Origin: Cyanobacteria bacterium UBA3803 | GTDB lineage: Bacteria > Cyanobacteriota > Vampirovibrionia > Gastranaerophilales > Gastranaerophilaceae | Direction of reading: 5' to 3' | Assembly (NCBI GenBank): GCA_002369055.1 | Contig: DFEL01000179.1 | Coordinates: 1 to 13,093 of the forward strand | Length of the DNA stretch: 13,093 nucleotides | Shown here: positions 1-5,797 of the stretch, in pieces | How positions within the stretch are numbered: the stretch's first letter is position 1 | How the letters are laid out: each line of letters starts with the position of its first letter | The notes under the pieces: model-generated | Told to the model about the DNA's origin: nothing | What the model saw: the letters and a program-made list of their open reading frames with translations, nothing else | Database searches by the model: none | Program-made: the position numbers and the translations under genes

Positions 1-14
1 CCAGTTGTAACAAT

Positions 15-134
15 GGATTGCCACGAAAATCAAAGATTTGTCTTGGATTATTCGGGTCGTCGGCGGAGTAACGTCCGACCGACAACTTGCGGGTTTCGCT
101 TACGCTCACCCTACCGAAAATCCGCCGCAATGAC
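15..134. repeat. Palindromic dispersed repeat, copy with enlarged centre
   Basis: It begins GGATTGCCACGAAAATCAAA and ends CCGCAATGACA, the same termini as the copies at 648-682 and 690-727. The centre is about 80 bp longer than in the other copies. It carries its own inverted repeat, CGGCGGA (61-67) against TCCGCCG (121-127). The element could therefore be a composite, with one palindrome inserted in another. The termini match a widespread class of short intergenic bacterial repeats with the form TGTCATTGCGAG...CAATCC. No protein is encoded. Confidence 0.6.
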
Positions 135-168
135 AATTTACTGTCATACCGTGCTTTACAAAGTGAAC

Positions 169-215
169 CAAAATTTTTGTCATACTGAACTTGTTTCAGT
201 ATCTTAAAAATTTTG
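169..215. repeat. Near-perfect palindromic hairpin repeat
   Basis: The outer arms CAAAATTTTT (169-178) and AAAAATTTTG (206-215) are perfectly complementary over 10 bp. After a 3x3 internal loop, the inner arms ATACTGAA (182-189) and TTCAGTAT (195-202) pair over 8 bp around a 5-nt loop. Because both arm pairs are symmetric, this is one folded unit. The core resembles a short intergenic repeat common in several bacterial phyla (translated form TELVSVS). It could act as a MITE-like element or a REP-type hairpin; the sequence does not say which. Confidence 0.65.
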
Positions 216-282
216 TGTGAGCCTGTATGCAAGGCTGACACGGTATCTGTAGTCTTTACCTATTCTTCGGGTAATTGTTACT

Positions 283-312
283 CCACATTTCTTTGACCGC
301 AAAGAAACGTGG
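283..312. repeat. Short inverted repeat, 13-bp arms with one mismatch
   Basis: CCACATTTCTTTG (283-295) and CAAAGAAACGTGG (300-312) are complementary except for one A/C mismatch, with a 4-nt loop ACCG. There is no T-run on either side, so it does not look like an intrinsic terminator, and no gene ends nearby. It is best described as another palindromic member of the repeat island. Confidence 0.5.
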
Positions 313-358
313 AACAAAGAAACTCCTGCCCTATACTACATTCGCTCATAATCTGTAA

Positions 359-433
359 ATGTTCTGTATAAAGTCCGCAAACTCACTCAAAATGTAATAG
401 TTCAGACAATGCGGACTAATCATCACAGAACAT
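359..433. repeat. Large two-part stem (75 bp)
   Basis: The outer arms ATGTTCTGT (359-367) and ACAGAACAT (425-433) pair perfectly over 9 bp. The inner arms AGTCCGCA (372-379) and TGCGGACT (410-417) pair perfectly over 8 bp. A possible third helix is AACT (380-383) with AGTT (399-402). The helices are nested and separated by small asymmetric loops (4 and 7 nt). This could be a structured RNA, the folded end of a mobile element, or a palindromic repeat. I see no flanking transposase and no promoter that decides between these. Confidence 0.5.
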
Positions 434-495
434 AACAATTATGGCTCATTCCATAAAGGGCGATTTTTATTCTTTAATATTTTGTTGCCATTCCA

Positions 496-579
496 CTCAC
501 AACTCACACCTCACTACTCACACCTCACAACTCACAACTCACACCTCACTACTCACAACTCACCACTCACCACTCATTA
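496..579. repeat. Tandem heptamer array CTCACNN, first block (11 units plus a degenerate one)
   Basis: Starting at 496 the sequence runs in exact 7-bp steps of CTCAC plus two variable bases. The variable dinucleotides are AA, AC, TA, AC, AA, AA, AC, TA, AA, CA, CA, followed by a final degenerate CTCATTA. The phase is never broken. The run of four dinucleotides AA-AC-TA-(AC/AA) recurs within the block, so part of it may have arisen by a larger duplication. It lies immediately before the palindromic element at 582. Function is unknown; slippage-prone satellite or protein-binding iteron are both possible. Confidence 0.8.
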
Positions 580-581
580 CA

Positions 582-682
582 TGTCATTACGAGGAACGGA
601 GTGACGAAGTAATCCAGTCTTTAATCGCATTACAGGGATTTCTTATAGATTGCCACGCTCTTTTCATTCGCTCGCAATGACA
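582..682. repeat. MITE-like element with terminal inverted repeats
   Basis: The left end TGTCATTACGAG (582-593) and right end CTCGCAATGACA (671-682) are inverted copies with one mismatch. Internally, AAGTAATCC near the left and GATTGCCACG near 649 are each other's diverged partners, as if two hairpin-type units in opposite orientation face each other. No open frame in it is plausible. It sits directly after the first CTCACNN array. It resembles the short intergenic palindromes seen in many bacterial genomes and may be mobilised in trans. Confidence 0.6.
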
Positions 683-689
683 GGTGGCT

Positions 690-727
690 GGATTGCCACG
701 AAAATCAAAGATTTTCTCGCAATGACA
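690..727. repeat. Short palindromic repeat, minimal copy
   Basis: GGATTGCCACG at the left and CTCGCAATGACA at the right are shared with the elements at 15-134 and 648-682. Here the centre is a compact hairpin: GAAAATC (700-706) pairs with GATTTTC (710-716) around AAA, and ATTGC pairs with GCAAT outside. This is the shortest of the three same-ended copies and defines the minimal unit. Confidence 0.6.
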
Positions 728-739
728 TGTTACCGTTCA

Positions 740-788
740 CTCACAACTCACTACTCACCATTCACCACTCACCACTCACCACTCACTA
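740..788. repeat. Tandem heptamer array CTCACNN, second block (7 units)
   Basis: Seven consecutive 7-bp steps start at 740. Six are CTCACNN and one is TTCACCA, with variable dinucleotides AA, TA, CA, CA, CA, CA, TA. It is the same repeat as at 496-579, on the same strand, separated from it by the palindromic elements at 582-682 and 690-727. The pair of arrays therefore brackets the palindromes. It ends about 20 bp before the promoter candidate of the first gene. Confidence 0.75.
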
Positions 789-809
789 TGTTTAACATGA
801 TTTTTTACT

Positions 810-837
810 TTGTTACAGAAGTGTTACATAAGATAAT
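810..837 (+). promoter_or_regulatory. Candidate sigma-70-type promoter for the gene at 912
   Basis: TTGTTA (810-815) and GATAAT (832-837) are separated by 16 bp, matching 4 of 6 and 5 of 6 consensus positions. Transcription would begin near 844, leaving a leader of about 68 nt with GAGGAG at 892-897. Call by eye; in such AT-rich sequence chance matches are possible. Confidence 0.4.
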
Positions 838-911
838 TCTATTTAAAATTTCATGGCAATTTTTTTTGAAAAAAATACTTTATATAAGTACGAGGAGTAT
901 TAAAGTTTAAC

Positions 912-1289
912 ATGTCTATTCAATTTCAATTTTCAACAAATCCGCAAACAACTTCAAGCCACTCTGAAGAAAGAATTGCTAAACTGAAAGAACAACAAGA
1001 AGAAAGACGTACTGAACTTTTTGGCTTCGTTGAAGAATACAGAGAAGCTTACCAAGCATCTCAAAAAGCATGTGCTAAAGCACAATCAATTTTCTTGATG
1101 CAACAACGTGAACTTGCAAAACACGATGAAAATGATAAAGATTATGCTAAATACGAAAAAGAATATAAACATGCTAAAAAAGCATATCGTTCCGCTTCTT
1201 CAGAACAAGATTTAAGACTTCAATTATTACAATATCGTACTGATAACTACACTAAAGCTTGCAGAATTAACTTAATTGATTTAGCTTAG
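912..1289 (+). CDS. Small helical (coiled-coil) protein of unknown function
   Basis: This is a 125-residue soluble protein that I do not recognise. After a short Ser/Thr/Gln-rich N-terminus (residues 1-18), nearly all of it is charged and helix-favouring. It is rich in Lys, Glu, Gln and Ala with aromatic residues at helical spacing, so one or two long alpha-helices or a coiled coil are likely (about 19-118). There is no signal peptide or membrane segment, and only two Cys (about 54 and 117), with no metal-binding motif. The ATG at 912 is preceded by GAGGAG at 892-897. That spacing of 14 nt is longer than usual, but there is no nearer in-frame ATG. It is followed 96 nt later by rpsO, which has its own promoter candidate. 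An envelope or cytoskeletal scaffold, or a secretion-type chaperone, would fit the composition. Nothing in the sequence decides. Confidence 0.8.
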   Translation: MSIQFQFSTNPQTTSSHSEERIAKLKEQQEERRTELFGFVEEYREAYQASQKACAKAQSIFLMQQRELAKHDENDKDYAKYEKEYKHAKKAYRSASSEQDLRLQLLQYRTDNYTKACRINLIDLA

Positions 1290-1305
1290 TTTTTATTTTT
1301 TGTTA

Positions 1306-1335
1306 CAACTGTTAAATTTGTAGTTGATTTTTTTT
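1306..1335 (+). terminator. Weak intrinsic terminator candidate after the 912 gene
   Basis: CAACTG (1306-1311) can pair with TAGTTG (1321-1326, including one G-T pair) around a 9-nt loop, followed by a run of eight T (1328-1335). The stem is short and AT-rich. It overlaps the proposed -35 of rpsO, so some readthrough into rpsO is plausible. Confidence 0.35.
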
Positions 1336-1351
1336 CTTGACATACTATTAT
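1324..1351 (+). promoter_or_regulatory. Candidate promoter for rpsO
   Basis: TTGATT (1324-1329) and TATTAT (1346-1351) are separated by 16 bp, which would place the start of transcription near 1358 and give a leader of about 28 nt carrying AGAGGA (1371-1376). A perfect TTGACA at 1337-1342 also exists. It has no -10 at a usual distance: the GATAAT at 1365-1370 is 22 bp away and abuts the ribosome binding site. I therefore prefer the upstream pair. Confidence 0.4.
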
Positions 1352-1385
1352 TGTCTTACAGACAGATAATAGAGGAATTAAATTT

Positions 1386-1655
1386 ATGTCAATTAATTTG
1401 AAAAACAAAAGTACAATTGTTAAAAAATTCGGTGCTAATGAAAAAGATACAGGTTCAGCAGAAGTTCAAATCGCTATGTTGAGCCAAAAAATCAGCGAAT
1501 TAACAGAACACATGAAATCTAATAAAAAGGATTTCTCTGCAAAACGTGGTTTGTTAATGATGGTTGGTAAAAGAAAAAGACTTTTAGCATACTTGAAAGA
1601 TATTAACTTAGACGGATACAGAGCTTTAGTTAAAAAACTAAAACTAAGAGGCTAG
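1386..1655 (+). CDS. rpsO: 30S ribosomal protein S15
   Basis: S15 is a primary binding protein of the central domain of 16S rRNA and helps organise the small-subunit platform. The 89-residue length is the normal family length. The signature is clear: DTGSAEVQIAML around residues 21-32, a helix ending LTEHMK (39-44), KKDFSAKRGLL (47-57) and the basic GKRKRLLAYL (61-70), ending in LKLRG. The usual HKKDHHSRRGLL box appears here as NKKDFSAKRGLL. Several residues known in other S15 proteins to contact rRNA are therefore substituted, although the fold signature is intact. AGAGGA lies 9 nt before the ATG. The gene is single, closed by a strong terminator, and not paired with pnp as in many proteobacteria. 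Confidence 0.97.
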   Translation: MSINLKNKSTIVKKFGANEKDTGSAEVQIAMLSQKISELTEHMKSNKKDFSAKRGLLMMVGKRKRLLAYLKDINLDGYRALVKKLKLRG

Positions 1656-1673
1656 TTATTAACAATTTTTTTT

Positions 1674-1703
1674 AAATCATGCTCTTGTAACGGAGCATGA
1701 TTT
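1674..1703 (+). terminator. Intrinsic terminator of rpsO
   Basis: A perfect 11-bp stem, AAATCATGCTC (1674-1684) with GAGCATGATTT (1693-1703), has an 8-nt loop and runs into TTTTT (1701-1705). It begins 18 nt after the rpsO stop codon. On the opposite strand the stem is followed by A rather than T residues. It should therefore act mainly for rpsO and not for the convergent minus-strand operon. Confidence 0.75.
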
Positions 1704-1734
1704 TTGCGTGTTTTTAATTTATTTTATTTGAATT

Positions 1735-2088
1735 TTATCCAATCTGCCAGTAAAAAGGTTTGTATATTATTATGTACACTACCGTTATAAACAAGAAAAA
1801 TAATATACCTATTACTATTAGTTTGAGTTCATCTATAATTTGTTCGGGTTTGTTTTTCCAAGTATCACTAATTTCTTTATAGTGAGATGCAAAAATAAAA
1901 GCACCTAAAAAAGCACAAAGAGCAATCAATGGTACTGTTATTATTAAAATATAAAGTATTGAATCTTCACTTATATATTTGTTCAATCCGAATTTTGTAT
2001 TCATAAAGAAAAATTCATAAATAATAAGTAGCAGCCACAAAATTAGGAATATTTTTATAAATTTAATTGTTTTGGGTTTTAATTTCAT
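1735..2088 (-). CDS. Small triple-span membrane protein, unknown family
   Basis: This 117-residue protein has no recognised family. There are three hydrophobic segments, at about residues 9-28, 43-67 and 89-110. A Lys-rich N-terminus (MKLKPKTIKFIK) suggests that end stays in the cytoplasm. The charged stretch at about 68-88, between the second and third spans, includes a Trp. There is no signal cleavage site, catalytic motif or Cys pair. Its start codon overlaps the stop of the preceding gene as TAATG, so translation is probably coupled. It is the last gene of the leftward operon. It resembles its upstream neighbour in size and topology, but I see no clear sequence repeat between them. The two may form a heteromeric membrane complex (inference). 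Confidence 0.75.
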   Translation of the reverse strand: MKLKPKTIKFIKIFLILWLLLIIYEFFFMNTKFGLNKYISEDSILYILIITVPLIALCAFLGAFIFASHYKEISDTWKNKPEQIIDELKLIVIGILFFLFITVVYIIIYKPFYWQIG

Positions 2089-2447
2089 TATCGGTTCATT
2101 ATACTATAAATCATTATTGCAAACAATATAATTGTAAAAATAAACGAAAATAGTATTATTTTTCCGATTTTTATTAATGTTTGCTTTAATTTTTGTGGGC
2201 TACATCTATATTCTCGTATACAGGAAATAATAAAACCTGCGATAAGCACAATAAAAAGACTTGAAAGACCTGTCCAAAATATAATGGGATGTTCATAAGG
2301 GAAATTCTCATTATGTGCAACAATAATTCCAAGAGCTCCGTCTAATATACCTACTATGCCTGCAAGTGAATATAAAATTGTTTCATTTTTTTTATCTTGT
2401 TGACGTCGCAGACTATTTTTAAATTGAACCCGATTTTTATTTGTCAT
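2088..2447 (-). CDS. Small triple-span membrane protein, unknown family
   Basis: A 119-residue protein with a strongly basic, Gln/Asn-rich N-terminal tail (residues 1-23), then three hydrophobic segments at about 24-45, 56-77 and 93-115. The positive tail suggests a cytoplasmic N-terminus. I do not recognise the family. It starts 6 nt after the ricT stop codon. A possible ribosome binding site, AGGAAA, lies inside the end of ricT. It shares a 1-nt TAATG overlap with the next membrane gene. The paired arrangement and the matching topology suggest the two products act together. Its conservation beside ricT in related genomes would be the best clue to its role. Confidence 0.75.
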   Translation of the reverse strand: MTNKNRVQFKNSLRRQQDKKNETILYSLAGIVGILDGALGIIVAHNENFPYEHPIIFWTGLSSLFIVLIAGFIISCIREYRCSPQKLKQTLIKIGKIILFSFIFTIILFAIMIYSIMNR

Positions 2448-2453
2448 ACGCTA

Positions 2454-3386
2454 TCAAAGATTTCCTGTTGAACTGTTCTTGTCATCTTCGAGAGATTTTA
2501 AGTCAATATCTTTTGAATCATCATCATAGGCAAGATTTTGTTGAAGATTGCTGTCAATTTCAACATTAACTTCTGCTTCAACCATTTCAATATCATTCTT
2601 CTGGTAATCTTTGATTTTGCCGTCTTCAAGTTTGACTTGAATTGAATTATTCAAAAAGTGCAATGCACAAACTTTACCTAATCCGTCAGGTGTCATAACA
2701 GGAGAACCAACCGGTGGCATACCTTTTGCTGCTTCTATGTAATTTGAATATTCATAATTTAAGCAGCATAAAAGCCTTCCGCAAGTACCGGAAATTTTAC
2801 CGGGCGTAATCGGCATTCCTTGATCTTTTGCAAGTTTTACGTTTATTGAGCCAAATTTTTTCAAGAAAGAACAACAACAGAATTCTTTACCGCAAATTCC
2901 GCAACCTTCCATTATTGAGGTTTCGTCACGAACTCCGATATGACGAAGGTCTATTCTTACACGTTTAAATGTTTGAGTTAAATCTTTTAAAAGCTCACGG
3001 AAGTCAACTCTTTCCGGTGCTGTATAGTAGAACGTGATTTTTTTTCTGTCAAAAGTTATTCTTGATTGAACTAAATTCATTACAAGTTTATGTTTTTCAA
3101 CAAGTGCTTTACATTTAAAAAATGCTTCAACTTCTTCTTTTTTAATTTCTTGAAGCGTTTGCTTATCTCTTTCGCCTAAAACTCTTATAACAGGAAAAGC
3201 GTCAGGTTTTTGTTTGCTGTTTTCCCAAAGTTGTGCTATTTCATCCGTTACATAAACAACTTTTAATGCTTCTTCACCTTTTTCTGTGCGTACAAGCACC
3301 ATATCATTCGCTTCTATTTCAACCGTTGGTGGTACATCAAGCGGAAAGTACATATTTTTTAAGTATCTTACTGCATATTTACTCAT
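2454..3386 (-). CDS. ricT: PSP1-domain protein, RicT (YaaT)-like
   Basis: The 310-residue protein belongs to the PSP1 C-terminal-domain family. In Bacillus subtilis the member RicT (YaaT) works with RicA and RicF as an Fe-S-containing complex that modulates RNase Y-dependent mRNA processing, competence, sporulation and biofilm formation. The diagnostic region is present: Cys residues at 162, 165 and 170-172 (GCGICGKEFCCC), followed by C202 and C207-C208 in GTCGRLLCCLNYE. These are the likely iron-sulfur ligands. The N-terminal region (1-150) is the conserved PSP1 alpha/beta part. The acidic tail (about 275-310) is probably disordered. It shares a TAATG overlap with gpsA upstream. No ricA or ricF homologue lies in the window, so whether it has the Bacillus role here is open. 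Confidence 0.9.
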   Translation of the reverse strand: MSKYAVRYLKNMYFPLDVPPTVEIEANDMVLVRTEKGEEALKVVYVTDEIAQLWENSKQKPDAFPVIRVLGERDKQTLQEIKKEEVEAFFKCKALVEKHKLVMNLVQSRITFDRKKITFYYTAPERVDFRELLKDLTQTFKRVRIDLRHIGVRDETSIMEGCGICGKEFCCCSFLKKFGSINVKLAKDQGMPITPGKISGTCGRLLCCLNYEYSNYIEAAKGMPPVGSPVMTPDGLGKVCALHFLNNSIQVKLEDGKIKDYQKNDIEMVEAEVNVEIDSNLQQNLAYDDDSKDIDLKSLEDDKNSSTGNL

Positions 3387-4384
3387 TAGTATTTTTCTTC
3401 TTCTTTCAATTTTCTGTTCATTAATTTTTGCATTACTTCAATAGGTGTAATATCTGTGTAGAGTGCTTCATATATTGCTTCTGATAAAGGTACTTCAACT
3501 CCAAGTTTTTTTGCAAGTTCGCAAAGTGCTTTTGATGTGTGTACACCTTCTGCAACAGAACCAAGTTCCTTTAGTATATCATCAATTTTTTTACCTTGTG
3601 CCAATAATGCACCAACGGTATGATTTCTTGATAGAGGACTTGAGCAGGTTGCAATTAAATCGCCCATTCCTGATAATCCGTATAACGTTGAAGGATTTGC
3701 ACCTAATCTTACGCTGATACGTACAATTTCTGCCATTCCTCTTGTTAATAATGCACCGTTTGTATTATCGCCAAGTTTCATTTGTGAGGCAAAACCTGCT
3801 GCTATTGCTATAACATTTTTCAAACTTCCACCAAGCTCTACACCTACTACATCCGAATTTGTGTATAATCTGAATTTGTTTTTTACGTTTAAATGCTGTT
3901 GGACAAATTCTGCAACTTCCATATTGTCTGATGCCACACAAGCAGCAGTAGGGCAACCCATTAATACTTCTTTTGCAAGTGTCGGACCTGAAAGAATAGC
4001 AAGTTTTTGTTCCGGTAATACATCTTTAATAACATCTGACATTGTCATTAATGATGGTAATTCAATACCTTTTGAAGCATTTACAAGTATTTGATTTTGT
4101 TTTATACCTGCTTGTTTTAATTGTTCACAAACACTTCTTGTGCCTGCTGTTGCAACAACTGATAAAATAATATCAGCATTATCAATTGCTAATTTCATAT
4201 CCGATGTAACTTCAACTTTGTTTTGCAATTGTATTTCTAATGGTTTTGAACAATGTTTATTTTTAACCAAATCCTCTTGTAAATCTTGTTCTCTTGACCA
4301 AAGACAAACTTGTTCAAAATTATCTGTTAATAACCAAGCAAGTGTTGCTCCCCAGCATCCTGCACCAAGTATAGTCAATTTCAT
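3386..4384 (-). CDS. gpsA: Glycerol-3-phosphate dehydrogenase [NAD(P)+]
   Basis: This cytosolic enzyme reduces dihydroxyacetone phosphate to sn-glycerol-3-phosphate, the backbone for phospholipid synthesis. The full 332-residue length fits the family. Features include the N-terminal Rossmann motif GAGCWG (7-12), NASKGIE (102-108), LSGPTLAKE (131-139), and the C-terminal domain entry VGVELGGSLKNVIA (180-193), where K189 corresponds to the catalytic lysine. The substrate-binding stretches GDNTNGALLTRG and GLSGMGDL and an SRNH motif follow. The family's common GAGSWG has Cys in place of Ser, a minor change. It is joined to murQ upstream and ricT downstream by 1-nt TAATG overlaps, so translation is likely coupled. 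Confidence 0.97.
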   Translation of the reverse strand: MKLTILGAGCWGATLAWLLTDNFEQVCLWSREQDLQEDLVKNKHCSKPLEIQLQNKVEVTSDMKLAIDNADIILSVVATAGTRSVCEQLKQAGIKQNQILVNASKGIELPSLMTMSDVIKDVLPEQKLAILSGPTLAKEVLMGCPTAACVASDNMEVAEFVQQHLNVKNKFRLYTNSDVVGVELGGSLKNVIAIAAGFASQMKLGDNTNGALLTRGMAEIVRISVRLGANPSTLYGLSGMGDLIATCSSPLSRNHTVGALLAQGKKIDDILKELGSVAEGVHTSKALCELAKKLGVEVPLSEAIYEALYTDITPIEVMQKLMNRKLKEEEKY

Positions 4385-5277
4385 TATACTGTTTCCTTTT
4401 CATTTAGTACTTTTCTTAATATACCATTGTGTTTTTTTAAATATTGTTTTGCAGTTTCAATATCAACATCTTTTACTATCGATACAACCGCTGTTTTTAC
4501 TTCCCAATTACATTTTTCAAGAGTTTCAAATGCTTTGGCGTGTGTCGTATTGGCAATTTGAGCAACAATTCGGATAGCACGATCTTTTAGTTTTTCATTT
4601 GTAGGTTTTAAATCTATCATGAAATTTTGGTAAGTTTTTCCAATTTTTATCATAGAGCCTGTTGTAAGCATATTTAAAACCATTTTTTGTGCTGTACCTG
4701 CCTTCATTCTGCTTGAACCTGCTATAACCTCAGGACCTACTTCAACACAAATTGTAAGAGATGCTTCTTCTGCTATTAGTGCTTTTGTATTACAAGTTAA
4801 GGCTATTGTCTTTGCGTTAATTTTATTTGCTTGTTCTGCGACACCAAGTAAATATTTTGGATTTCCGCTTGCGGAAATTAGTACGGCAACATCGTTTTCT
4901 GTCAATATTCTTGCGTCATATTTTCCTGCTTCAAAATTATCTTCTGCACCTTCAATTGGAGTTTTAAAAGCAGTATAACCACCTGCAATAATGCCTTGTA
5001 CCATGTCATTATCAACGCTAAATGTCGGCGGACATTCGGAAGCATCCAATATTCCTAACCGACCTGATGTTCCTGCTCCAAAATAAATTAATTTTCCACC
5101 TTTCAAAAATTGTTTAGATATAATATCAATTGCTTTTGCGATATTTTCTAATTCATTTTCAACTGCAATGGCTACAAGTTTATCTTCTTCGTTTATTTTT
5201 TGTACAATTTCCAAACTACTTAACAAATCAATATTTTTTGTATTTTCGTTGCGGAATTCTGTTATAATTTCGCTCAT
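4384..5277 (-). CDS. murQ: N-acetylmuramic acid 6-phosphate etherase
   Basis: MurQ cleaves the lactyl ether of MurNAc-6-phosphate to give GlcNAc-6-phosphate and D-lactate, a cytoplasmic step in peptidoglycan recycling. The 297-residue length matches the Escherichia coli enzyme. The SIS-type sugar-phosphate site is evident in YFGAGTSGRLGILDASECPP (65-84). E81 and E112 (in GAEDN) have the same 31-residue spacing as the catalytic pair E83/E114 described for E. coli. The GPEVIAGSSRMKAGTAQK block confirms the family. It starts 8 nt after ribH and overlaps gpsA by 1 nt. Neither an anhydro-MurNAc kinase (anmK) nor a MurNAc PTS gene is in the window, so the source of MurNAc-6-P is not shown. The amidase and murI elsewhere in the window also concern peptidoglycan. 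Confidence 0.97.
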   Translation of the reverse strand: MSEIITEFRNENTKNIDLLSSLEIVQKINEEDKLVAIAVENELENIAKAIDIISKQFLKGGKLIYFGAGTSGRLGILDASECPPTFSVDNDMVQGIIAGGYTAFKTPIEGAEDNFEAGKYDARILTENDVAVLISASGNPKYLLGVAEQANKINAKTIALTCNTKALIAEEASLTICVEVGPEVIAGSSRMKAGTAQKMVLNMLTTGSMIKIGKTYQNFMIDLKPTNEKLKDRAIRIVAQIANTTHAKAFETLEKCNWEVKTAVVSIVKDVDIETAKQYLKKHNGILRKVLNEKETV

Positions 5278-5285
5278 TTGTGTAC

Positions 5286-5747
5286 CTAAATTTGTTTTAC
5301 CAGATTTGCCATTTCAATAGCAGATTTTGCAGCATCAGAACCTTTATTTCCTGCTTTTGTACCTGCTCTTTCAATTGCCTGTTCAATATTATCTGTTGTT
5401 AATACTCCAAATATCACAGGAACCCCTGTTTCAAGGCTCACGGATGCAACACCTTTTGAAACTTCCGCACATACATAATCGTAATGTCCTGTTGAACCTT
5501 TTATTACAGCACCTAAAGTGATAATCGAAGCATATTTATTGGTTTTTGCTGCTTTTTTTGCTATAAGAGGAATTTCAAATGCACCCGGAACCCAGATTAC
5601 ATCTATGTTGTCATCTGAAACGCCATGTCTTTTTAATTCATCTACGGCTCCTGAAAGTAATTTTGAACCAATAAATTCGTTAAATCTTGATATTACAACA
5701 CAAAATTTTTCGTCTTGTACGACAAATTTTCCTTCAATAGTTTTCAT
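5286..5747 (-). CDS. ribH: 6,7-dimethyl-8-ribityllumazine synthase
   Basis: The enzyme condenses 5-amino-6-ribitylamino-uracil with 3,4-dihydroxy-2-butanone-4-phosphate, the penultimate step of riboflavin synthesis, typically as a large oligomeric shell. The 153-residue protein has the expected motifs: SRFNEFI (20-26), VPGAFEIPL (53-61), IKGSTGHYDYV (82-92) with the general-base H88, and the phosphate-binding R127 with AGTKAGNKG (128-136). The start is well supported by AAGGAGATAG placed 3 nt before the ATG. It stands alone: no ribD, ribE or ribBA is nearby, and the 43-nt upstream gap is too short for an FMN riboswitch. It is probably co-transcribed with the redox genes upstream and murQ downstream. 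Confidence 0.97.
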   Translation of the reverse strand: MKTIEGKFVVQDEKFCVVISRFNEFIGSKLLSGAVDELKRHGVSDDNIDVIWVPGAFEIPLIAKKAAKTNKYASIITLGAVIKGSTGHYDYVCAEVSKGVASVSLETGVPVIFGVLTTDNIEQAIERAGTKAGNKGSDAAKSAIEMANLVKQI

Positions 5748-5768
5748 TTGCTATCTCCTTATATATTA

Positions 5769-5797
5769 ATTGTAAATCAAATGGCTGATTTTACAAT
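5769..5797. other. Inverted repeat across the ccdA stop codon
   Basis: ATTGTAAATCA (5769-5779) pairs with TGATTTTACAAT (5786-5797), leaving one bulged base, around a 6-nt loop. It covers the ccdA stop codon and lies 22 bp before ribH. No T-run follows on the minus strand, so it is not a normal terminator. An RNA-processing or stability hairpin within the operon transcript is possible. Confidence 0.35.

Larger units (their letters stand above)
1..911. other. Gene-free repeat island upstream of the first gene
   Basis: I find no convincing gene in this stretch. The open frames here translate into repeat artefacts, such as Thr-His-Ser strings from the CTCACNN arrays and an EERSDE-like string from a palindromic element. 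They lack ribosome binding sites and protein-like composition. What is present is a chain of short repeats: inverted-repeat elements at 15-134, 169-215, 283-312, 359-433, 582-682 and 690-727, and heptamer arrays at 496-579 and 740-788. The base composition is richer in C than the neighbouring genes. Only the last ~100 bases, with a promoter candidate at 810-837 and a GAGGAG at 892-897, look like gene-proximal sequence. The left edge may continue a larger repeat cluster outside the window. Confidence 0.75.

Noticed and set aside
13..207. Open frame of 64 codons at the left edge
   Set aside because: It runs through palindromic repeat sequence, has no ribosome binding site, and ends in the TELVSVS-type repeat translation; it is an artefact.
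496..788. CRISPR array
   Set aside because: The repeats are 7 bp with 2-bp variable positions; there are no 25-40 bp repeats or spacers, and no cas gene.
441..910. Two overlapping open frames (79 and 86 codons) with Thr-His-Ser strings
   Set aside because: They translate the CTCACNN arrays and palindromic elements; composition is periodic and there is no initiation signal.
1337..1370. TTGACA with GATAAT as the rpsO promoter
   Set aside because: The spacer is 22 bp and the -10 would touch the ribosome binding site, leaving no leader; the upstream TTGATT/TATTAT pair is better.
3765..4094. Frames inside gpsA on both strands
   Set aside because: They are shadow frames of a clear gpsA gene with intact family motifs.
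5748..5790. FMN riboswitch before ribH
   Set aside because: The gap is only 43 nt and lacks the conserved RFN-element core; only a simple inverted repeat is present.
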